The notes under the pieces are model-generated. The model did no database searches, had not been told where the DNA came from, and was given only the letters and a program-made list of their open reading frames with translations. Positions 17,521 to 23,821 of a DNA stretch of 25,145 nt are shown in pieces. Origin of the DNA: AE-B3B sp964543295 (GTDB taxonomy: Bacteria; Aerophobota; Aerophobia; Aerophobales; AE-B3A); the NCBI GenBank assembly GCA_964543295.1, contig CAZIXA010000031.1, positions 1 to 25,145 of the forward strand. The letters run 5' to 3'. How positions within the stretch are numbered: the stretch's first letter is position 1; every line of letters starts with the position of its first letter. A program made the position numbers and the translations under genes.

Positions 17521-17571
17521 CTATGGCTTAACCAGAATCTCCTCTACTGGATTTGGTTCAGTTACCATCAT
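17521..17571 (-). CDS. Possible 16-residue leader peptide before lpdA
   Basis: On the minus strand a frame starting ATGATG encodes MMVTEPNPVEEILVKP and ends TAG 15 bases before the lpdA start, with GAGGG upstream of its ATG. It sits in the 126-base gap between the maturation protease and lpdA. Its placement resembles a coupled leader, but so short a frame can arise by chance, and I recognise no family. Confidence 0.2.
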   Translation of the reverse strand: MMVTEPNPVEEILVKP

Positions 17572-17631
17572 CTTTTACCCTCATTTCCTCTATACTTCAA
17601 GATACGAACTCCTAATATAACCGTTCTCCCA

Positions 17632-18114
17632 TCATTTGGTAATCTGTGTAATCTTGTGGTTGCTAATCTCAGACATTACTGCTTTGACGATTTCTGGTAG
17701 TTTTTTCTGGAGTTTAGAAGAAAGCCGAAGCCCCCAGTCTATTGAGTCCGGCTCTATGCCGATAATTACGATATCTCGAGGTCTTGCTTCACTCTTCACC
17801 TCGGCTAGACACTCCATCAGGCCCATCTCATGCAGTGAGAGGAGTTTATTATACTCATTTTTAGCCTGAGAAGGTAAAATTCGATAAATGGTTCCCGGCC
17901 TTTTCCCTCCCCTTGCCGCATCAACAACAACTATCTTCTTCCTTTTTTTCAGTAAATGCAAGATAGAAAACAGAGCAGTCCCGGCATCCATAAGTTCAAT
18001 GTTGCCGGGAAGCTTTTTTTTCTCCAGCTCTCTAATTACGTGAACACCAACCCCTTCATCTCCCAGGAGCATATTCCCTACTCCTAAGATGAGAATATCT
18101 GGATAGTTGCTCAT
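17632..18114 (-). CDS. [NiFe] hydrogenase maturation endopeptidase (HyaD/HycI family)
   Basis: This 160-residue cytoplasmic protease removes the C-terminal peptide of the hydrogenase large subunit after nickel insertion, locking the active site. It starts with ILILGVGNMLLGDEGVGVH, the family signature. The three nickel-sensing residues correspond to E20, D65 (VVVDAARGG) and H95 (SLHEMGL), matching E16, D62 and H93 of E. coli HybD. The large subunit in this operon has a tail after its last histidine that such a protease would cut. AGGAGA lies 12 bases before ATG 18114. The ATG overlaps the stop of an upstream out-of-frame hydrogenase-like coding stretch (ATGA), the junction expected if a large-subunit gene once directly preceded it. 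Confidence 0.92.
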   Translation of the reverse strand: MSNYPDILILGVGNMLLGDEGVGVHVIRELEKKKLPGNIELMDAGTALFSILHLLKKRKKIVVVDAARGGKRPGTIYRILPSQAKNEYNKLLSLHEMGLMECLAEVKSEARPRDIVIIGIEPDSIDWGLRLSSKLQKKLPEIVKAVMSEISNHKITQITK

Positions 18115-18212
18115 AAAATTTGATATTCTCCTAGTTTATTTACCCTGGGATTCAGAGTATGCACAGCGCAGGCAAGACAACGATGGGCTTCCTGGCATTC
18201 TTTTAGATAAGC
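18111..18212 (-). pseudogene. Orphan C-terminus of a [NiFe] hydrogenase large subunit (CxxCxxH plus cleavable tail)
   Basis: Starting inside the last codons of metF, in the -1 frame, a 33-codon open stretch ends with a TGA that overlaps the protease ATG. It reads AYLKECQEAHR, then CLACAVH, then the 15-residue tail TLNPRVNKLGEYQIL. The true large subunit of this operon has the identical CLACAVH followed by a tail of the same length, FVTPKGEELEWFRIS, sharing Pro, Leu and Ile at equal positions and several similar residues. Within CLACAVH four of seven codons differ only synonymously, which argues for an old protein-level relationship and not a recent copy. The DP before the first cysteine is replaced by HR. 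No start codon precedes the motif, so it is a relic or would need frameshifting from metF. Confidence 0.5.
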
Positions 18213-19078
18213 TCAGCCGCTTCTAAAACTCTGGGAACATATCTATCCCAGCCTAAGGACATAATATGAACTCCCTGGCACATCCCCTTCATCTCTTTAA
18301 TAAGGGAGGCAGCAATTTCAACGCTCCTCTTGGGCCGATCTTCCCTGGAAGCTTCTGCCATAATCTTGATAAATTTATCAGGAACGAAGACCCCGGCCAC
18401 ATTAGCATTCATAAATCGAGCCATTCCGGCTGACTTCAATAGAACTATCCCTACCATTATGGGAACCTTAATGTGTTCAGCCGCCTTGATGAACTCTTCA
18501 AATTTTTTGACCTCATAGACTGCCTGGGTCTGAAAAAACTCTGCTCCGACTTCCACCTTAGCTTCCATCTTGATTATCTGAGGTTCCAGGGGATCGGCTC
18601 CGGGATTGGCCACGGCACCCAAGCAAAAATCTGGTACACCATCCAGTTTATTCCCCACCATATCATAACCGTTAACTAGTCCCCTGGCTACTTTAAGCAG
18701 ATGAATAGAATCCAGATCAAAGACTGGCTTTGTCTGAGGATGATCTCCCAGCACTACGTGATCCCCGGTGAGACAGAGGACATTCTCAATTCCCAGGACA
18801 GAGGCAGAAATAAGATCAGATTGAAGAGCTAATCTGTTTCTATCCCGACAGGTTATCTGAAAAACTGGCTCAAATCCTCTTTCCTTTAACAAACGACAAA
18901 CGGCCATAGACCCCAGCCGCATCACCGAACTCTGATTCTCGGTGACATTGATAGCATCAGCTTTATCCTTTAAGAGATCCACCTCCTCCAGCATGGGTTC
19001 TATATTTGTCCCTTTGGGAGGTCCAATCTCTGAAGTAATTACAAACTTACCCTTTTCAACGAGATCTTTCAGCTTCAT
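18203..19078 (-). CDS. metF: Methylenetetrahydrofolate reductase, MetF catalytic subunit
   Basis: This 291-residue FAD-dependent TIM-barrel protein reduces 5,10-methylene-H4F to 5-methyl-H4F, the last folate step of the methyl branch of the Wood-Ljungdahl pathway and also the source of methyl groups for methionine. Motifs seen: catalytic glutamate E17 in VITSEIGPPKG, INVTENQSS, FQITCRDRNR, LCLTGDH, and AEFFQTQAVYEVKKF. The end GVHIMSLGWDRYVPRVLEAAEL is where short acetogen-type MetF proteins normally stop. In two-subunit enzymes MetF takes electrons through MetV, whose gene is 56 bases upstream. ATG 19078 is supported by AAAGGAG-like sequence upstream (GAAGAAAGGAGAC). An out-of-frame hydrogenase-like tail follows immediately. 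Confidence 0.94.
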   Translation of the reverse strand: MKLKDLVEKGKFVITSEIGPPKGTNIEPMLEEVDLLKDKADAINVTENQSSVMRLGSMAVCRLLKERGFEPVFQITCRDRNRLALQSDLISASVLGIENVLCLTGDHVVLGDHPQTKPVFDLDSIHLLKVARGLVNGYDMVGNKLDGVPDFCLGAVANPGADPLEPQIIKMEAKVEVGAEFFQTQAVYEVKKFEEFIKAAEHIKVPIMVGIVLLKSAGMARFMNANVAGVFVPDKFIKIMAEASREDRPKRSVEIAASLIKEMKGMCQGVHIMSLGWDRYVPRVLEAAELI

Positions 19079-19134
19079 GGGGTAGATAGTCTCCTTTCTT
19101 CAGGTTCCTCAATAGGTCAATCTTTAAAAAGGCT

Positions 19135-19842
19135 TCATTCAGAAGAAACAGATACTTCCTCTTTCGGCTTCTCTTCCACAGTTTCTAGTGCCCAGAATAT
19201 AGATTTCTTCCTCTCGGCCGGGGCAAGCATAAGATTGTAATCCCGGGGTGGGCGAATTTTTCTTAAGTTTTCTAGCTTCCCTATATTCTTAAGCCTCTCA
19301 TAGATGAGAGCCCAGACACAATCTTTTTCTGGATCAGTCTCACATTTTCCCTTATCAGAACCTCCACAGGCTCCGTTAACCAGAAATTTAGGACAATTAG
19401 CATAAGGACAAATCCCCCCGGTATCAGCCAACCGGCAATCCCCACATTGAAGACATCTTTCCTCACCCGACCAGACTCCCGGGAATCCACCCATATGTAT
19501 GGTATTATCCGCCGGTCGGACAGGGATATCCACCATGTTAGCTACTGCCTGAACCCCGATACCGCAGGAGACGACAAGAACAGAGTCAGAGGACTTAAGC
19601 TCTTCTATATATCGGTTAAGACGCATACCAACGAGCACCTTGTTACATACAAAATCGATGAGAAGAGCGGTGGTTATTTTTTTCCCCGCTTCTCTCAACC
19701 TATCCTTGGCCTCTCCCAATCCCTCCGGGCCTCCTGTCTTGCAAGCATCTGAGCACCCCCCGCAGATAATGACAAAAACATTTTTTTCCTCTTCCAGGGA
19801 AGAGAGAATTTCCTCCCAGCTCTTTCTCTCTGAAACAATCAT
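19135..19842 (-). CDS. metV: Methylenetetrahydrofolate reductase C-terminal-domain protein, MetV (iron-sulfur/zinc subunit)
   Basis: This 235-residue protein is the cysteine-rich partner of MetF in acetogen-type methylene-H4F reductases and links MetF to its electron donor. The N-terminal part has CGGCSDAC (C27, C30, C34) and C66 and C93. The C-terminal MTHFR_C-type region has RCLQCGDC (C130, C133, C136), CPYANC (C145, C150), C159, C167 and C175 in DCVWALIYERL, fitting [4Fe-4S] and zinc sites. In known acetogens MetV pairs with RnfC-type or Hdr-type proteins; here the gene directly upstream encodes a hydrogenase large subunit instead, 32 bases away. ATG 19842 is preceded by AAGGAGG. The last 20 residues are acidic and probably disordered. 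Confidence 0.9.
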   Translation of the reverse strand: MIVSERKSWEEILSSLEEEKNVFVIICGGCSDACKTGGPEGLGEAKDRLREAGKKITTALLIDFVCNKVLVGMRLNRYIEELKSSDSVLVVSCGIGVQAVANMVDIPVRPADNTIHMGGFPGVWSGEERCLQCGDCRLADTGGICPYANCPKFLVNGACGGSDKGKCETDPEKDCVWALIYERLKNIGKLENLRKIRPPRDYNLMLAPAERKKSIFWALETVEEKPKEEVSVSSE

Positions 19843-19874
19843 TGACCAGCCTCCTTCTTCTTTTTCGTCCTTCT

Positions 19875-21434
19875 TTAGCTTATTCTAAACCACTCTAATT
19901 CTTCTCCCTTGGGAGTAACAAAATGTACTGCACAGGCTAGACAGGGATCAAAACTACGGATAATTCGCACAACTTCCAGGGGATTTCGACTATCTCTTAC
20001 CTTGATTCCTGTAAGAGCCTTTTCTATAGGACCGGGCTGATTGGAATCATCACGGGGTGAGGCATTCCAGGTGGTGGGCACCACCAGTTGATAATTGTCA
20101 ATTACCCCTCCTTTTATCCTGATCCAGTGTCCCAGAGATCCTCGGGGTGCCTCGGTTAACCCCATGCCTTCAGCCTCTTCAGGAAGCTCGTAGGTGACAT
20201 ATATTGGTTCCCCAGGCTTAAGCTGAAGAACCCATTCAGCCATAGCGTCAGCAACCAGCTTGGTATCCAGAGCCCTAGCCAGATGGCGTCCCAGACAGGA
20301 CAAAAGATCAGGAAATTTTAACTTCATTTTAGAGAGACTCTTTTCCACCAAATCCCGCACAGGAGGATGATTCAAGGAGTACCCCACCACCAGGCGAGCC
20401 AGCGGCCCCACCTCACAGGGTTCTCCATCGTAACGAGGAGCTTTTATCCAGGAATAGCCCCCGGATTTATTTTCACTGGGAACTGTGTCTCCACGGGATG
20501 GATGGCGATTAGTGATTCCATCTTCGTACCAGCTATTCTTCACCTGCTCAGTGATCCTCTCCGATTCCAGATCCCTGGAGTTCAGAGCAACATCAGTTAA
20601 TCCCTGTTTGTAAAGGCGGCTTCGCTTAGTCTGATCAATTGAATTTCGGTCCAGATTGAAAGCTCCGTAGGAGAGAAAACGATATCCATTGGTTCCCATC
20701 TCCAGGTAATCTCCATATTTCTCGGCTATCCTCATCACATCGCTAAGATAGACATTATTGATAAACTGTCTGATTTCATTCACCCTCCACAGGAAGGCGC
20801 TGATTTTATCTACGGTGGGTTTCTCTGTAACCCCTCCTGCCACCATACCCACATTATGGGGCATTTTCCCTCCAAAAATGGCCAGCATCTCGTGCGTCTT
20901 TCGCCTCACCTCCAGAGCAAGAAGATAGTGAGAAGCAAGTTCTTCATTAGCTCTATCATCCAAGCGGTAGTCCCCCTCATAACGGGGAAGGAAAGGAAAA
21001 GAATTTCCACCGGCGAGAAATTCTTTCAGTGCTCTCACCCTGGCATCTTCGCCTTGATATCTGGCCAAACGATTAAGATCCACAAAGTCAAGGGCAGCCA
21101 GATGATAAAAGTGAAGAATATTGGACTGAAGAAAATTGGAACCCAGGATGAGATTGCGAATGATCCTGGCATTGGAAGGAATTTTGTTCTCGAGGCCGAA
21201 GGCCTGATCCAGGGCAAAAACCGAGGCGGTGGCGTGAGCAATGGGACAAACCCCACAGACCCTTTGAGTTATTTGAGAGGCATCTCTGGGGTCCCTCCCC
21301 TTAAGAATTATTTCAAATCCCCGGAAAAGCGTGCCCGAGGTTCTAGCTTCTTTAACTATCCCTTGATCCAGCGTGACCTCTACTTTAAGGTGACCTTCTA
21401 TTCGGGTAACAGGATCTATGATAACTTTCTCCAT
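19875..21434 (-). CDS. [NiFe] hydrogenase large (catalytic) subunit, uptake-type
   Basis: This 519-residue subunit holds the Ni-Fe(CN)2CO centre that splits or makes H2. The first nickel motif is RVCGVCPIAHATAS (C60, C63, H67), with the conserved TRIEGH and E13 before it. The second is DPCLACAVH (C498, C501, H504). The 15 residues after H504, FVTPKGEELEWFRIS, are the tail expected to be removed by the endopeptidase encoded downstream, which indicates a catalytic enzyme and not an unprocessed H2 sensor. Start choice: AAGGAG touches ATG 21440 but is six bases from ATG 21434, so 21434 is preferred. Motifs resemble group 1/2 uptake enzymes; no cytochrome b, Hdr or diaphorase partner is encoded here. 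Confidence 0.95.
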   Translation of the reverse strand: MEKVIIDPVTRIEGHLKVEVTLDQGIVKEARTSGTLFRGFEIILKGRDPRDASQITQRVCGVCPIAHATASVFALDQAFGLENKIPSNARIIRNLILGSNFLQSNILHFYHLAALDFVDLNRLARYQGEDARVRALKEFLAGGNSFPFLPRYEGDYRLDDRANEELASHYLLALEVRRKTHEMLAIFGGKMPHNVGMVAGGVTEKPTVDKISAFLWRVNEIRQFINNVYLSDVMRIAEKYGDYLEMGTNGYRFLSYGAFNLDRNSIDQTKRSRLYKQGLTDVALNSRDLESERITEQVKNSWYEDGITNRHPSRGDTVPSENKSGGYSWIKAPRYDGEPCEVGPLARLVVGYSLNHPPVRDLVEKSLSKMKLKFPDLLSCLGRHLARALDTKLVADAMAEWVLQLKPGEPIYVTYELPEEAEGMGLTEAPRGSLGHWIRIKGGVIDNYQLVVPTTWNASPRDDSNQPGPIEKALTGIKVRDSRNPLEVVRIIRSFDPCLACAVHFVTPKGEELEWFRIS

Positions 21435-21450
21435 TTTCATCTCCTTGAAT

Positions 21451-22323
21451 CTATTTCAGGGGTGGCTTTAATTTTTCCCAATGACTAATCTTTTTGTAGA
21501 AAGGCCCTGTTATGTCGGGAAAGGAAGGCTCTGTGCACCCCAGGCAGGGAGAACCTGCACCAATTGGCCAGTTGATACCACCATTCCAGTACCGAAGGGG
21601 ACAGTCGGCATAGGTAAAGGGACCTTTGCATCCCAACTCATAGAGACACCCTTCCTCACCTAACTTACGAGCGAATTTGCCTTCATCGAAATAAGGACGG
21701 CGGGGACAGTTCTCGTGAATGAGCTGTCCATAAAAAATCTTGGGTCGATTGAGTTCATCTAGATCATCCGAACTCATCAGACCGTAAAGTAGAATATGAG
21801 CTACTGTTCCTACAAACCAATCCGGATGTGGAGGGCATCCAGGAATATTAATAACCGGAACGCCGATTTTTTCTTGTTCCAGTATATCTTTTGCCCCCTT
21901 GCATCCTGTTGGATTAGGCCGTCCAGCAGGAATGCCCCCAAAGGTAGCACAATCTCCCAGGGCAATGATGGCCAGTGATCCCCGGGCAAGATTAATAAAG
22001 CGGGAAAGAACAGTAACCGGCTCTCCCTTTTTCTCTCCCACCGTGGCAAAGATTCCCTCCCTGGCTGTAGGAATACCACCCTCCATCACCAGAATGTATC
22101 TACCTTCTTCTTTTTCTCGAGTGTCCAACATCACCTCAATAGAAGCTTCACCCGTGGCCGCCATCAGAGTGGGATGAAAAACAAGCTGCAAGAAACTACC
22201 CGGAACAACTTCGTCCAGAAGAAGATTCTTGATGGAAGGACTGACAGAATTCATAATGGATATAGAACATCCCGTACAGCCTGCTCCCTGCAGCCAGATA
22301 ACTGGTTGACGCTTAGTCTCCAT
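21451..22323 (-). CDS. [NiFe] hydrogenase small (electron-transfer) subunit without Tat signal
   Basis: This 290-residue subunit carries three iron-sulfur clusters. Likely ligands are C16, C19, C125 and C163 for the proximal cluster; H203, C206, C226 and C232 for the distal [4Fe-4S]; and C241, C260 and C263, with proline at 253, for a medial [3Fe-4S], the arrangement of standard uptake hydrogenases. The protein begins METKRQPVIWLQGAGCTGCS, so there is no twin-arginine leader, and an in-frame TGA ten codons upstream with no start codon between rules out a longer N-terminus. GGAAGGAGGT gives a strong ribosome site for ATG 22323. There is also no C-terminal membrane anchor. The enzyme should therefore be soluble and cytoplasmic. 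Confidence 0.95.
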   Translation of the reverse strand: METKRQPVIWLQGAGCTGCSISIMNSVSPSIKNLLLDEVVPGSFLQLVFHPTLMAATGEASIEVMLDTREKEEGRYILVMEGGIPTAREGIFATVGEKKGEPVTVLSRFINLARGSLAIIALGDCATFGGIPAGRPNPTGCKGAKDILEQEKIGVPVINIPGCPPHPDWFVGTVAHILLYGLMSSDDLDELNRPKIFYGQLIHENCPRRPYFDEGKFARKLGEEGCLYELGCKGPFTYADCPLRYWNGGINWPIGAGSPCLGCTEPSFPDITGPFYKKISHWEKLKPPLK

Positions 22324-22420
22324 TCCCGACCTCCTTCCCTCGAATATCTTTTTTCAAAATCTTAAAACTTCTTCTTCCCCTCCCTCAGGATACATACCTC
22401 TAATCCTTTTCGAGAAATGC

Positions 22421-22810
22421 CTAAATCTCAAGAATTTTTTTTATTCGAGATACCAATTCTTTGGGCTCTATCGGCTTTTCAAGATAATCTTCTGCTTCAA
22501 GCTCCAGACCCTCAGCTATGGAGTAGGAAGTCCGAGAAAGCTTTTGCTTAAGAGCCGTTAACATGACCACCGGAATCCCATTGTATTCAATATTGCTCTT
22601 GAGTTCTTTGCACACCTCAAATCCTGACTTTTTGGGCATCATAATGTCAAGAATGATTAAATCAGGCCTCTCCTCCTTTATTCTTTCCAGACATTCTTTC
22701 CCGCTGGAAGCTGTGACTACCTCAAAATCGCTTTTCTCCAACACCATTCTTGCTCCCTCCACAAAATCCGGGTCATCATCCACAAGAAGAACTTTTTTCA
22801 TCGTCTTCAT
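22421..22810 (-). CDS. Single-domain response regulator (receiver only), copy 1
   Basis: This 129-residue protein is a lone CheY-like receiver. The acidic pocket is DDD at 11-13, the phospho-acceptor is D55 in LDIMMP, the switch threonine is T85, and the conserved lysine is K112 in EKP. There is no output domain, so it must signal by protein contact or in a phosphorelay. AAAGGAAAG precedes ATG 22810; an ATG three codons later is possible. It is the third receiver after the kinase gene and lies 97 bases upstream of the hydrogenase small subunit. That 97-base gap holds no convincing gene. Confidence 0.93.
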   Translation of the reverse strand: MKTMKKVLLVDDDPDFVEGARMVLEKSDFEVVTASSGKECLERIKEERPDLIILDIMMPKKSGFEVCKELKSNIEYNGIPVVMLTALKQKLSRTSYSIAEGLELEAEDYLEKPIEPKELVSRIKKILEI

Positions 22811-22852
22811 TTTCTTTCCTTTAATATTCTTTCTGACCTTCGGTCAAAATTT

Positions 22853-23248
22853 TTATTTCCTTCTGGCCAAAATTCTCTTTACCCGATCAATCAAATCATC
22901 AGGCTGGATAGGTTTCTCAATATAATCGTCCACGTCCATGCGAAGAGCCGTTTCCAATTCATAGCGCCTACCCGCGGCTTCTTTTTTTACCGCCGTCAGA
23001 ACTAAGATAGGAATTCGGGGATAACTCTGATATCCTCTTAAATCCTTTATTACTTCAAATCCATCCTTTTTGGGCATCAAAAGATCCAGGATAATAAGAT
23101 CCGGTCTGCTTTTCTTAACCTGCTCCAGGCATTCCTCTCCGTTAGAAGCGAAGGTCAGCTCGTAGGGTTGAGTTTCCAGGACGATTTTTACTGCTTCCCG
23201 AACATCAGGATCATCGTCTACGATTAAAATGTTGGCTAACTTTTGCAT
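22853..23248 (-). CDS. Single-domain response regulator (receiver only), copy 2
   Basis: This 131-residue receiver has the acidic pocket at 11-13, phospho-acceptor D55 in LDLLMP, T85 and K112, all intact. It resembles the other two receivers in the run in having a stretched loop between the switch threonine and the lysine (AVKKEAAGRRYELETALRMD). No DNA-binding or enzymatic output is present. ATG 23248 has GGAGGAAG at good spacing, 13 bases after the stop of a 44-residue small gene. A 42-base gap with a 5-bp hairpin (22834-22846) separates it from copy 1. The three receivers probably arose by local duplication and then diverged. Confidence 0.93.
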   Translation of the reverse strand: MQKLANILIVDDDPDVREAVKIVLETQPYELTFASNGEECLEQVKKSRPDLIILDLLMPKKDGFEVIKDLRGYQSYPRIPILVLTAVKKEAAGRRYELETALRMDVDDYIEKPIQPDDLIDRVKRILARRK

Positions 23249-23261
23249 ATCTTCCTCCGTA

Positions 23262-23396
23262 TTATACTACTGGTCGGCGGACCAAACCCGCCTTATCCAC
23301 AACTATGGGATCAACTTTTTCCCCAACAACAGCCATAATATGTATCTCATACAACCCCGAGATTTCCTCAAATGGCTTCTGTTTCGTTATTACCAT
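23262..23396 (-). CDS. Small 44-residue protein between two receiver genes, function unknown
   Basis: The 159 bases between two receiver genes are almost exactly filled by this frame. ATG 23396 lies 11 bases after the upstream stop, with GGGGA six bases before it, and the TAA is 13 bases before the next gene's ATG. The product begins MVITKQKPFEEISGLYE and continues IHIMAVVGEKVDPIVVDK, ending in LVRRPVV. The sequence mix looks like real protein, with no cysteine, signal or membrane segment. Its first residues loosely recall the start of MetV-type proteins (a beta strand then KPxEEI), but that may be chance. Packing and ribosome site are the main support; I do not recognise a family. Confidence 0.55.
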   Translation of the reverse strand: MVITKQKPFEEISGLYEIHIMAVVGEKVDPIVVDKAGLVRRPVV

Positions 23397-23407
23397 AGCT
23401 CATCCCC

Positions 23408-23821
23408 TTACTTGGATCGAGCAAGAAGTTTTTTCACCCGATCCAGTAGATCCTGGGGTTGAATGGGCTTATGTACATAATCATCAGTAGGTAAAGAACT
23501 TATCTTATGTTCAGGAAAGACTTTAATGTCCACTTTCTCGGCTACAGCCGTAAGAACTAATATGGGAATATCAGCATATCGTGGATCGCCTTTCAGCTCT
23601 CGACAAAGAACGTCTCCGTCTTCCTTGGGGAGAAGCAAATCCAGAATAATTAGATGGGGATTTTCTTCTTTCGCTTTCTTCAGCCCTTCCTTTCCATCAA
23701 AAGCAGAAACGACCTGGTAGGACTCTGTTTCCAAAATGATCTTTAGTGCTTCTACCAAATCAGGATCATCATCAATAACAAGGATTTTTGTCGCTGAGCT
23801 CATCTTGCATCGCTCTATCAA
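23408..23821 (-). CDS. Single-domain response regulator (receiver only), copy 3, coupled to the kinase
   Basis: This 137-residue receiver is the first gene after the sensor kinase. Its ATG overlaps the kinase stop by four bases (ATGA), so the pair is translationally coupled and D61 (in LDLLLP) is the most likely acceptor of the kinase's phosphate. The acidic pocket is DDD at 17-19, with T91 and K118 in HKP. A second ATG six codons later would remove the poorly conserved MIERCK. The loop between T91 and K118 is long (about 26 residues), as in the other two copies. There is no output domain. Confidence 0.93.
   Translation of the reverse strand: MIERCKMSSATKILVIDDDPDLVEALKIILETESYQVVSAFDGKEGLKKAKEENPHLIILDLLLPKEDGDVLCRELKGDPRYADIPILVLTAVAEKVDIKVFPEHKISSLPTDDYVHKPIQPQDLLDRVKKLLARSK

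Noticed and set aside
20856..21488. A 210-codon plus-strand frame opposite the hydrogenase large subunit
   Set aside because: It is a shadow of a strongly conserved gene with all catalytic motifs on the other strand and shows no family features.
19875..22323. The hydrogenase as a regulatory H2 sensor (HupUV/HoxBC type) feeding the PAS kinase
   Set aside because: Sensor hydrogenases lack Tat signals, as here, and work with PAS kinases. They also lack the cleavable C-terminal tail, which is present here together with a maturation endopeptidase, so a catalytic enzyme is more likely.
22834..22846. A small hairpin (TGACC / GGTCA) between receiver copies 1 and 2 as a terminator
   Set aside because: The stem is only 5 bp and no T-run follows it on the transcribed strand, so it gives no support for termination within the operon.
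23293..23301. A further perfect TTATCCACA (DnaA box)
   Set aside because: It lies alone and inside the likely 44-residue gene, where the bases encode part of IVVDK, so a coding explanation is enough.
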